Shown in pieces: positions 45,891 through 53,894 of a stretch of DNA of 64,000 bases (position 1 is its first letter; each line of letters opens with the position of its first letter). Origin of the DNA: Corallococcus sicarius (GTDB lineage Bacteria > Myxococcota > Myxococcia > Myxococcales > Myxococcaceae); assembly GCF_003611735.1 (NCBI RefSeq), contig NZ_RAWG01000006.1:16513-80512 (forward strand), read 5' to 3'. A program made the translations under genes and the position numbers. Below the pieces are notes generated by a model that saw nothing but the letters and a program-made list of their open reading frames with translations, did not search any database and was not told the origin of the DNA.

Positions 45891-46817
45891 TCAGCGCTTC
45901 GCTCCCGCCTTGAGGCCCGGCCACACGGAGCGCAGCGTCCCGGCGATGGCGCGCAGCGCCTCCTGCCTCGGGTGACCGGGACGCCACACCAGCGCGATCG
46001 TCCGGCCCGGCCCCGGGGGCGCGAAGGGCCGCACCACCAATTGCCCCTGCCGGTTCTCCATGGACACCGCGAGCTGGGGCAGCAGCGTGACGCTGCCGGA
46101 GGCCATCACCATCTGCGCCAGCGTCGTCAGGCTGGTGGCGCGGAAGTCCACCTCGCGCGCCCCCACCCGCGTGCACAGCGCCAGCGTCTGGCTGCGGAAG
46201 CAGTGCCCGTCCTCCAGCAGCAGCACGTCCTCGTCATCCAGGTCGCGCAGCCGCACCTGCTTCTTGCGCTCCAGCGGGTGCCCGGGGGGCGCCGCGACGA
46301 CGAAGGGGTCCTCCGCGATGACCTCGTGCTCCACCGCCCGGCCCAGCTCCGTGTCCAACGCCAGGAGCGCCGCGTCCAGCCGGCCCTCGTCCAGGTCGCG
46401 CATGAGCAGCGCCGTCTTCTCCTCGCGCAGCCGCAGCTTCAGCTTCGGGTAGTGCTCCACCAGCGCGGGCACCACCTCCGGCAGCACGTAGGGCGCCACC
46501 GTCGGGATGACGCCCAGGTGCAGCGGGCCCGCGAACGGGTCACCCATCCGCGCCGCCGCCTTCAGGAGGTCCTCCGCCTCCCGGAGCACCCGCCGCGCCC
46601 GGACCACCAGCTCCCCGCCCGCGGGCGTGAGCATCACGCGGCGCGCGTCCCGTTCGAACAGCTTCACGCCGAGCACCGCCTCCAGCTGTTGGATCTGCGC
46701 GCTCAGGGCGGGCTGGGAGACATGGCACTGCCCGGCCGCCCGCCGGAAGCCCAGGGTGTCCGCCACCGCCACCACGTACTCCAGTTGCCGCAGGGAGATG
46801 TCGTTGAGCGAGGCCAT
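45891..46817 (-). CDS. oxyR: OxyR peroxide sensor/regulator
   Basis: The 308-residue LysR protein carries the OxyR redox pair in LEDGHCFRSQTLALC: two cysteines nine residues apart, exactly the spacing of Cys199 and Cys208 of E. coli OxyR, preceded by the usual Gly-His. The N-terminal helix-turn-helix (GFRRAAGQCHVSQPALSAQI) is typical. The ATG at 46817 has GGAGGATCC upstream. It is divergent from katA, the classical OxyR target. Confidence 0.93.
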   Translation of the reverse strand: MASLNDISLRQLEYVVAVADTLGFRRAAGQCHVSQPALSAQIQQLEAVLGVKLFERDARRVMLTPAGGELVVRARRVLREAEDLLKAAARMGDPFAGPLHLGVIPTVAPYVLPEVVPALVEHYPKLKLRLREEKTALLMRDLDEGRLDAALLALDTELGRAVEHEVIAEDPFVVAAPPGHPLERKKQVRLRDLDDEDVLLLEDGHCFRSQTLALCTRVGAREVDFRATSLTTLAQMVMASGSVTLLPQLAVSMENRQGQLVVRPFAPPGPGRTIALVWRPGHPRQEALRAIAGTLRSVWPGLKAGAKR

Positions 46818-46833
46818 GGATCCTCCAACAACC

Positions 46834-46850
46834 GATAACCCCTGCCTATC
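46834..46850. promoter_or_regulatory. OxyR/LysR binding-site candidate
   Basis: GATA-N9-TATC, an interrupted palindrome with the T-N11-A spacing expected for LysR-family regulators, lies in the 128-base region between oxyR and katA, 16 bases from the oxyR start. Confidence 0.5.
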
Positions 46851-46945
46851 ACTCCCATCCAAACGATGTCTTGGCCCAATCACCCCGGGGCCGCTACCTT
46901 TGCTCCCGTCGAAGCACTCCGACGTCCTTTCAAGGGAGAGACTCC

Positions 46946-48424
46946 GTGTCCCAGTCCAAGCGCCCCACCCTGACCACCGAAGCCGGAGCCCCGGTCTCCG
47001 ACAACCAGCACTCGCAGACCGTGGGGCCTGGCGGCCCGGTGCTGCTGCAGGACCACCACCTGCTGGAGAAGCTGGCGCGCTTCAACCGGGAGCGCATCCC
47101 GGAGCGCGTGGTGCACGCGGTGGGCTCCGGCGCCTACGGCACCTTCGAGGTGACGTCCCGGGACGTGTCCCGCTACACGCGGATGAAGCTCTTCAGCGCC
47201 GTGGGCAAGAAGACGGAGGTGTTCCTGCGCTTCTCCACCGTGGCCGGCTCCAAGGGCGCGCCCGACACCGCGCGCGACCCCCGCGGCTTCGGCGTGCGCT
47301 TCTACACGGAGGACGGCAACTGGGACCTCGTGGGCAACAACACGCCCGTGTTCTTCCTGCGCGACGGCATCAAGTTCCCGGACTTCATCCACTCGCAGAA
47401 GTACGACCCGTACACGAACTGCCAGGAGCCCGACAACGTCTGGGACTTCTTCTCCTACTCGCCAGAGGCCACGCACCAGTTCACCTGGCTGTTCGGCGAC
47501 CGGGGCATCCCCGCCTCGCTGCGGCACATGGATGGCTTTGGTTCACACACCTTCCAGTGGGTGAACGCGCAGGGCGAGCGCTTCTGGGTGAAGTTCCACT
47601 TCAAGACGGACCAGGGCATCCGCACCCTCACCACGCCGGAGGCGGAGGCGCTGGGCGGCAAGGATCCGCAGCACCACCAGCGCGACCTGTACAAGGCCAT
47701 CGAGCGCGGCGAGTTCCCCTCATGGACGCTCAAGGTCCAGGTGATGCCGGAGGCGGACGCGGCCAACTACCGCTTCAATCCGTTCGACCTCACCAAGGTG
47801 TGGCCCTACAAGGACTTCCCGCTGATGGAGGTGGGCAAGCTCACCCTGGACCGCAACCCGGAGAACTTCTTCGCGGAGGTGGAGCAGGCGGCGCTGGACC
47901 CCGCGAACTTCGTGCCCGGCATCGGCCCGTCCCCGGACCGGATGCTCCAGGCGCGCCTGTTCGCCTACGGCGACGCGCACCGCTACCGGCTGGGCATCAA
48001 CAGCACGCAGCTGCCGGTGAACTCGCCGCGCGGCGTGAAGGGGGGCGCTCGCAACTACGGCCGTGACGGCGCCATGCGCTTCGACGGCAACGGTGGGCGC
48101 GGCCCCAACTACGAGCCGAACAGCTTCGGCGGCCCCGCGCAGACGGACGAGGCCCCCGGCGTGGGCTACGCGGTCAACGGCCTGACGGGCACCTACGTCC
48201 ACGGCAAGCACGCGGAGGACGACGACTTCGTGCAGGCCGGCGCGCTCTACCGTTTGATGACCGAGCCACAGAAGCAGCGCCTGGTGGAGAACATCTCAGG
48301 CAGCCTGGCGCAGGTGAGCCGCGACGACATCATCGCCCGCGCCATTGCCCACTTCCGCGCCGCCGACGAGGAGTATGGTTCTCGCATCGCCACCTCCGTC
48401 CAACAGCTCCGACGCGCGCGCTAG
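46946..48424 (+). CDS. katA: Heme catalase (clade 3)
   Basis: The 492-residue enzyme breaks down hydrogen peroxide. The catalytic His is in ERVVHAVGSGAYGTFEV, the distal Asn in GNNTPVFFLRDGIKF, and the proximal heme-ligand Tyr in RLFAYGDAHRYRLG. The NADPH-binding region of small-subunit catalases is also present. The start is a GTG at 46946 with AAGGGAGAG upstream. An ankyrin gene follows 19 bases after the stop, an order seen also in pseudomonads where the ankyrin protein supports catalase function. OxyR is divergent. Confidence 0.96.
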   Translation: MSQSKRPTLTTEAGAPVSDNQHSQTVGPGGPVLLQDHHLLEKLARFNRERIPERVVHAVGSGAYGTFEVTSRDVSRYTRMKLFSAVGKKTEVFLRFSTVAGSKGAPDTARDPRGFGVRFYTEDGNWDLVGNNTPVFFLRDGIKFPDFIHSQKYDPYTNCQEPDNVWDFFSYSPEATHQFTWLFGDRGIPASLRHMDGFGSHTFQWVNAQGERFWVKFHFKTDQGIRTLTTPEAEALGGKDPQHHQRDLYKAIERGEFPSWTLKVQVMPEADAANYRFNPFDLTKVWPYKDFPLMEVGKLTLDRNPENFFAEVEQAALDPANFVPGIGPSPDRMLQARLFAYGDAHRYRLGINSTQLPVNSPRGVKGGARNYGRDGAMRFDGNGGRGPNYEPNSFGGPAQTDEAPGVGYAVNGLTGTYVHGKHAEDDDFVQAGALYRLMTEPQKQRLVENISGSLAQVSRDDIIARAIAHFRAADEEYGSRIATSVQQLRRAR

Positions 48425-48443
48425 CCAGAAGGGACTGCTGACC

Positions 48444-49004
48444 ATGAGTTCGAACGACACGAAGAACGAGGGCCCCTCTCCTGCCCTGGACGGTGGCGCG
48501 GACGACGCCGCGGTGCTGGAGCTGGCGAGGACGGCCTTCTCGCACGTCCGCACGGGCGATGTCCGGCAGCTGGAGGCGCTGCTCGACGCCGGACTGCCCC
48601 TGGGGCTTCGCAACGAGCGGGGCGACTCGCTGTTGATGCTGGCCAGCTACCACGGCCACGTGGACGCCACCCGCCTGCTGCTGGAGCGCGGGGCGGATCC
48701 GGAGCTGACCAACGACGCCGGGCAGACGCCCCTGGCGGGCGCGGCCTTCAAGGGCAACCTGGCCATCACCACGCTGCTGCTGGACCGGGGCGCGCGGGTG
48801 GATGGCTCGGGCCCGGATGGCCGCACGCCGCTGATGTTCGCGGCCATGTTCGACAAGCTGGAGGTGCTGGAGCTGCTGCTCCAGCGCGGCGCGAACCCGG
48901 AGCAGCGGGACGCGGCCCAGCGCACGGCGTGGGACTACGCCCGGAGCATGGGAGCGCAGCGCACGGCGGCCCGGCTGGAGTCCCTGTCGTCCCCCATGCC
49001 CTGA
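48444..49004 (+). CDS. Ankyrin-repeat protein (catalase-associated)
   Basis: The 186-residue protein has about four ankyrin repeats: GDSLLMLASYHGHVDATRLL, GQTPLAGAAFKGNLAITTLL, GRTPLMFAAMFDKLEVLELL and a partial RTAWDYARSMG. No signal peptide is seen. It lies 19 bases after katA in what should be one operon; the Pseudomonas AnkB protein is needed for full catalase activity, and this arrangement points to the same job. The role is inferred from context and family. Confidence 0.88.
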   Translation: MSSNDTKNEGPSPALDGGADDAAVLELARTAFSHVRTGDVRQLEALLDAGLPLGLRNERGDSLLMLASYHGHVDATRLLLERGADPELTNDAGQTPLAGAAFKGNLAITTLLLDRGARVDGSGPDGRTPLMFAAMFDKLEVLELLLQRGANPEQRDAAQRTAWDYARSMGAQRTAARLESLSSPMP

Positions 49005-49025
49005 AACAAGCGCGGGTCCACGAGC

Positions 49026-50933
49026 TCAGGCGTTCGGGTGACCCCAGGCCTCGGCCTGGGGCCTGCCCTGCGCGTCCGTGTCCCGCGCGACGTCCTCCAC
49101 GAAGGACGTGACGGCCTCCACGATGTGCTCGGCGTCGATGCCGGCCGCGTTGAGCAGCTCTGCGGGCTTGCCGGAGCCGGGCAGCTTCGTCACCGCGAGG
49201 CGCACCACCGAGGGGAGCCGCTGGCGCTCGCCGGTGAAGGCCTCCAGCACCGCGTCCGCGAGCCCGCCTTCGGCCCAGTGGTCCTCCACCACGATGAGCC
49301 TTCCGTGCGTCTCGCGCGCGGCCTCGCGCAGCGTCTTCGCGTCCACCGGCTTGACCGAGTAGAGGTCGATGACGCGCACCGCGACGCCCTCCTCCTTCAG
49401 CATCGCCCAGGCCTTGAGCGCTTCGTGCAGCGTGATGCCGGCGGCCACCACCGTCGCCACGTCCTGGTCGGACCTGCGGATCACCTTGCACCCGCCGATG
49501 GGGAACTCCTCCGACGCGGGGTAGAGCACCGGCGTCTTCTCCCGGGTGCTGCGCAGGTAGCTGATGCCCTTGCGCTCCACCACCTGGGCCAGCAGCTTCG
49601 CGGTCTGGTTGGCGTCGCTCGGGTAGAGCACCGTGCTGCCGCCCACCGCGCGCATCATCGCCAGGTCCTCCAGCGCCATCTGCGAGGGGCCGTCCTCTCC
49701 AATGGACACACCCGCGTGGCTGCCGCACAGGTGCAGCGTGGCGTTGGAGATGGCCGCCATGCGGATCTGATCATACGCGCGCGACAGGAACGCCGCGAAG
49801 GTGCTGACGAAGGCGCGCTTGCCCAGCACCGCCATGCCCACCGCGCTGGACACCATGTTCTGCTCGGCGATGTACATCTCGAAGTAGCGCTTCGGGTGGG
49901 CCTTGCGGAACTCATCCGAGTACGTGGAGTTGGACACCTCCGCGTCCAGCGCCACCACGTCCGGGCGGGCATTGCCCAGCGCCAGGAGCGCGTCGCCGTA
50001 GGCCTTGCGGGTGGCCTCCTTCTGGCCGACCTCGTAGCCAGGCAGCTTCAGCGGCGCGGCGGGGTCCTGGCCGGAGGGCTTCAGCGCGTCCGGCTTCTTC
50101 ACGTCGATGCGCACGGGGCGCTCGCCGCCCAGCTCGCGGATGGCGTCCCGGGCCTTGTCCTCCGGGAGCGGCTTTCCGTGCCAGCCATCTTGATTGGCGA
50201 TGAGCGAGGAGCCGTGGCCCTTCTCCGTCTTGCAGATGAGGCAGGTGGGCTGGCCCCGCTTCGACGCGGCCTCCACGAGCGCCCGGTCGATGGCGTCCAG
50301 GTCATGGCCGTCGAGCGTGATGGCGTGCCAGCCGAAGGCCCGCGCGCGGGCGGCATACGCCTCGCCGTTCCAGCCCAGCTCCGTCTCCGTGCTCTGGCCC
50401 AGCCGGTTCATGTCGATGAGGGCGCAGAGGTTGTCGAGCTGGTAGTGGGAGGCCTTGTCGAACGCCTCCCACACGGAGCCCTCGGCGGTCTCGCTGTCGC
50501 CCATGAGGACGTAGGTGCGGAACGGCAGTCCATCCAACCGCGCGGTGAGCGCCATGCCCACGCCAATGGCGAGCCCCTGCCCCAGCGAGCCGGTGGCCAC
50601 GTCCACGAGCGGCAGCACGTGCGGGTTGGGGTGTCCTTCGAGCCGGCTGCCGAACTTGCGCAGGGTCATCAACTCCTTGTCATCGATGGCGCCCGCCGCC
50701 TTGAACGCGGAGTAGAGGACCGGGCAGGCGTGGCCCTTGGAGAGGATGAAGCGGTCGTTGTTGGGGGCGCGCGGCTGCTGGAAGTCGAAGCGCAGGTGCT
50801 TCTGGAAGAGCACCGCCAGGATGTCCGCCGCGGACAGGGAGGAGCTGGGATGTCCGGAGCCCGCCGCCGTGGTGCACCGGATGCTGTCGATGCGCAGCTG
50901 CGCCGCGAGGTCCGCCAAGGTGTCCGCCATCAT
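49026..50933 (-). CDS. tkt: Transketolase (metazoan-like short form)
   Basis: The 635-residue thiamine-diphosphate enzyme transfers two-carbon ketol units in the pentose phosphate pathway. Visible marks are TTAAGSGHPSSSLSAADIL, NNDRFILSKGHACPVLYSAF, DVATGSLGQGLAIGVGMA and the thiamine-binding VLMGDSETAEGSVWEAFDK. EDGPSQMALEDLAMMRA follows in the pyrimidine domain. Length and motif wording (TTAAGSGHP, DINRLGQS-like DMNRLGQS) are nearer to animal transketolase than to the longer E. coli type. The start at 50933 (ATGATG) has GGGAG upstream. It is divergent from transaldolase. Confidence 0.93.
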   Translation of the reverse strand: MMADTLADLAAQLRIDSIRCTTAAGSGHPSSSLSAADILAVLFQKHLRFDFQQPRAPNNDRFILSKGHACPVLYSAFKAAGAIDDKELMTLRKFGSRLEGHPNPHVLPLVDVATGSLGQGLAIGVGMALTARLDGLPFRTYVLMGDSETAEGSVWEAFDKASHYQLDNLCALIDMNRLGQSTETELGWNGEAYAARARAFGWHAITLDGHDLDAIDRALVEAASKRGQPTCLICKTEKGHGSSLIANQDGWHGKPLPEDKARDAIRELGGERPVRIDVKKPDALKPSGQDPAAPLKLPGYEVGQKEATRKAYGDALLALGNARPDVVALDAEVSNSTYSDEFRKAHPKRYFEMYIAEQNMVSSAVGMAVLGKRAFVSTFAAFLSRAYDQIRMAAISNATLHLCGSHAGVSIGEDGPSQMALEDLAMMRAVGGSTVLYPSDANQTAKLLAQVVERKGISYLRSTREKTPVLYPASEEFPIGGCKVIRRSDQDVATVVAAGITLHEALKAWAMLKEEGVAVRVIDLYSVKPVDAKTLREAARETHGRLIVVEDHWAEGGLADAVLEAFTGERQRLPSVVRLAVTKLPGSGKPAELLNAAGIDAEHIVEAVTSFVEDVARDTDAQGRPQAEAWGHPNA

Positions 50934-51136
50934 TTCGCTCCCGGGGGTTGGGGGCACGCCGGTGCCCTCCGTACTGTGTTGACTGCCCGGGCCCAGGAGA
51001 AGCGCTTCGCCCCGCTGGCCCCGGTCCCAGGCAGAATCCGCGAGTGCCCGTCCGCCCGCTTGGACGTGAGGGGCCGGACGTGAGCAATTTCAGGAAACGC
51101 CATCCGGGAGCCTCGCGCCCCCGCCGGAGAGAACCC

Positions 51137-52258
51137 ATGAACCCGCTTCGACAGCTTGCCGAGTTTGGTCAATCCCTCTGGGTGGACAACCTCCAGCGCA
51201 GCTACATCACGCAGGGCACCCTGAAGAAGTTCATCGACGAGGACGGGCTCAAGGGGCTCACGTCCAACCCCACCATCTTCCAGAAGGCGGTGTCGGGCAG
51301 CGCGGACTACCAGGACCTCTTCGACGCGGCGAAGGGCAAGGGCCTCTCCGGCAATGACGTGTACGAGCAGCTGGCGGTGCGCGACGTCCAGGGCGCCGCG
51401 GACATCCTGCGCCCCGTGTACGACTCGCTGAAGGGTCAGGACGGCTACGCGTCGCTGGAGGTGTCGCCCCGGCTGGCGCTCGACACGAAGGGCACGCTGG
51501 AGGAGGCGCGGCGGCTGTGGAAGACGCTCGCGCGGCCCAACGTGATGATCAAGGTCCCGGGCACGGTGCCGGGCGTCCCGGCCTTCGAGCAGCTCACCGC
51601 GGAGGGCATCAACGTCAACGTGACGCTGCTCTTCAGCCAGGAGCGCTACCGGGAGATTGCCCAGGCCTACGTCTCCGGCCTGGAGAAGTTCGCCGCGTCG
51701 GGCGGAGACGTGTCGCGGGTGGCGAGCGTGGCGTCGTTCTTCATCAGCCGCATCGACGCCATCGTGGACAAGGAGATTGAGAAGAAGCTGAAGGCAGGCG
51801 CCACCGCCGAGCAGCAGAAGGCGCTGGAGTCGCTGAGCGGCAAGGTGGCCATCGCGAACGCGAAGCTGGCCTACCGGACCTTCAAGGAGGTCTTCAGCGG
51901 CGCGCGCTGGCAGGCGCTCGCGGCGAAGGGCGCCCGGGTGCAGCGCGTGCTCTGGGCGAGCACCAGCACCAAGAGCCCCAAGCTGCGGGACGTGCTGTAC
52001 GTGGAGGAGCTCATCGGCCGGGACACGGTGAACACCATGCCGCCCGCGACGATTGACGCCTTCCGCGACCACGGCAAGGTGCGCCCCAGCCTGGAGGAGG
52101 ACCTCCCGGCCGCCGAGGCGACGATGCGCCAGCTGGAGGCGGGCGGCATCTCCATGAAGACCGTCACCGACGAGCTGGCCACCGAGGGCATCCGCCTGTT
52201 CGAGGAGTCCTTCGACAAGCTGCTGTCCGCGGTGGGCGAGAAGCTCCAGAAGACCTGA
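51137..52258 (+). CDS. tal: Transaldolase
   Basis: The 373-residue enzyme transfers dihydroxyacetone units between sugar phosphates, working with the divergent transketolase. Family marks are GLTSNPTIFQKAVSGSADY, the Schiff-base lysine in NVMIKVPGT, and GINVNVTLLFS. The length is that of the actinobacterial/cyanobacterial form. The ATG at 51137 has GGAGAGAACCC upstream. Together the two genes carry the non-oxidative pentose phosphate branch. No terminator separates it from the ELWxxDGT leader, so read-through is possible. Confidence 0.95.
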   Translation: MNPLRQLAEFGQSLWVDNLQRSYITQGTLKKFIDEDGLKGLTSNPTIFQKAVSGSADYQDLFDAAKGKGLSGNDVYEQLAVRDVQGAADILRPVYDSLKGQDGYASLEVSPRLALDTKGTLEEARRLWKTLARPNVMIKVPGTVPGVPAFEQLTAEGINVNVTLLFSQERYREIAQAYVSGLEKFAASGGDVSRVASVASFFISRIDAIVDKEIEKKLKAGATAEQQKALESLSGKVAIANAKLAYRTFKEVFSGARWQALAAKGARVQRVLWASTSTKSPKLRDVLYVEELIGRDTVNTMPPATIDAFRDHGKVRPSLEEDLPAAEATMRQLEAGGISMKTVTDELATEGIRLFEESFDKLLSAVGEKLQKT

Positions 52259-52263
52259 AAAGA

Positions 52264-52350
52264 CACTCCCACCTCCTCCGGGTGCTCCTTGGGAGTCAAT
52301 GCCTTGCATCCCACCTTCCGTCCGCTTTGGACCGGGAGGTGGGGCTATGC
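52264..52350 (+). promoter_or_regulatory. Structured leader homologous to the one at 1231
   Basis: This leader can pair GCAT (52306-52309) with ATGC (52347-52350, the start codon), CCC (52310-52312) with GGG, ACCTTCC (52313-52319) with GGGAGGT (52334-52340, the ribosome binding site), and GTCC (52320-52323) with GGAC (52329-52332). An upstream CTCCCACCTCC stretch (about 52266-52276) is complementary to the same site. The stem is longer than in the first copy, and several stem positions differ with pairing kept. A switch role is inferred. Confidence 0.5.
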
Positions 52351-53828
52351 GTATCGGCAAAGGGATTGCACTGGCGTGGTTGGGGTTGGCGGTGGCGGGA
52401 TGTGGGGGCGTCCAGGCGGATGAAGCACCAAGGCCCCTCCCCGTGGAGGACTCCCGCGAGGTGACCGCGCAGGCGTGTCCTCCCGGGGTGGCGTCGCGGG
52501 TGAGGGTCGTGACTCCCCCGGGGGCGACTCGCAGGGACTCCCTGGCGTATCTCACCGACGTCCAGGGGACGCTCTACTTCATCACCAACCTCCCGGACGA
52601 AGGCGTGGTCCTGTGGCGGAGCAACGGCACGGAAGCGGGCACCGTCCCGGTGAGGGCGTTTCCCCCGGGGGCTCAGCTGACGGACCTGGTCGCGGTGGGC
52701 CCCCGGCTCTTCTTCCGGGCCTATGCGCCGGAGACCGGGACGGAGCTCTGGATCAGCGACGGGACCAGCGCCGGCACCCGGCTGGTCGAGGACATCACGC
52801 CGGGTGGGAACGGCTCCCTGCTGTCCAACCTCAGCGCGGTCAACGGCCGGCTGGTCTTCTTCCGCGTGGTGCCGGCGACCCCGACGGAAGCCTACCGGTT
52901 GGAGATGTGGCGCTCGGACGGGACGGCCGCGGGCACCCTGCGGGTGAGGAACTTCGGCGACGCATTCGAGCTCAGCTTCCGGACGTTGCAGGTCAGCGAT
53001 GCGCTGCTCTTCTTCTTGTCCGGGGAGACGGGCACCACCCTGTGGCGCACCGATGGAACCCTGGCCGGGACGACCGCCGTGAAGCGGCTGGACGCAGGCG
53101 CCGTCCCCGTCGTGGCGGTGGGCCGCGCGGGGAACCTGGGGCTGTTCATCCTGGACGACGGCCCGAATCATGAGGTGTGGAGGACCAATGGCACGGCCAC
53201 GGGGACCCTCCGGCTGGACGCGTTCAGCAGGCCCGTCGGGCTGCTCGGGGCGGTGGGCCCCTACGTCTACCTGTCGTCCGTGGACATGGACACGCGGCGG
53301 CTGCGCATCGACCGGCTGTCCCTGGGTGGCGGAGGCAAGACCGCGATCACGACCCTGCCCAACCCGTACTCGCAATATGAGTTCGCGTACCCCTACGTGC
53401 AGCAGACGACCGTCTCCGGAGGCGAAATCTACTTCTCCGTGGCCATCAGCAGCGAGGGCCCTGCGCCCGTCGACGTGGCGCTCTGGGTGACGAATGGCAC
53501 GGCCACCGGGACCCGCACGCTCTTCCGCCAGCTCAGCCGGAACGACGAGTACGCGTCTCCCGTGTTCGCGACCGGCACCGGGGTGGTCCTGTTCACCGGC
53601 TCCCCGGAGGGTGGGAGCACCGAGCCCTGGTTCACCCGGGGCACTGCGGCGACGACCGGCCAGTTGGCGGACGTCTACCCGGGACCGTGGGGCTCGGGAG
53701 CGGATGACTTCACCCGCGTGGGCAACCGCGTCTACTTCAGCGCCTTCGATGACACGTCCCAGCGTCAGTTGTGGTCCGTGCCTGCGTCCTTCACCTGCCC
53801 GCCGGGGCCGACCGCACCGCAGGAGTGA
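52347..53828 (+). CDS. ELWxxDGT-repeat lipoprotein (copy 2)
   Basis: The 493-residue product is a full-length paralogue of the protein at 1314-2792, with a lipoprotein signal (LAWLGLAVAGCGG) and the same AQACPPGVASRV start of the mature part. It has six LWxxDGT motifs (LWRSNGTEAGT, ELWISDGTSAGT, EMWRSDGTAAGT and others) and the same closing LWSVPASFTCPPG. The ATG at 52347 has GGGAGGTGGGG upstream. It lies 66 bases before the CHAT gene but the two do not overlap. Its own function is unknown. Confidence 0.88.
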   Translation: MRIGKGIALAWLGLAVAGCGGVQADEAPRPLPVEDSREVTAQACPPGVASRVRVVTPPGATRRDSLAYLTDVQGTLYFITNLPDEGVVLWRSNGTEAGTVPVRAFPPGAQLTDLVAVGPRLFFRAYAPETGTELWISDGTSAGTRLVEDITPGGNGSLLSNLSAVNGRLVFFRVVPATPTEAYRLEMWRSDGTAAGTLRVRNFGDAFELSFRTLQVSDALLFFLSGETGTTLWRTDGTLAGTTAVKRLDAGAVPVVAVGRAGNLGLFILDDGPNHEVWRTNGTATGTLRLDAFSRPVGLLGAVGPYVYLSSVDMDTRRLRIDRLSLGGGGKTAITTLPNPYSQYEFAYPYVQQTTVSGGEIYFSVAISSEGPAPVDVALWVTNGTATGTRTLFRQLSRNDEYASPVFATGTGVVLFTGSPEGGSTEPWFTRGTAATTGQLADVYPGPWGSGADDFTRVGNRVYFSAFDDTSQRQLWSVPASFTCPPGPTAPQE

Positions 53829-53894
53829 CGGCCCGGTGGCCCACCGCGCCCGCCTGCTTCGGGTGCGATGAGGACGGGGTAGGCTGCCCCGCTC

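Noticed and set aside
49038..51083. 681-codon open frame on the plus strand opposite transketolase
   Set aside because: Antisense shadow of a clear transketolase; composition is Arg/His/Val-rich with no motifs.
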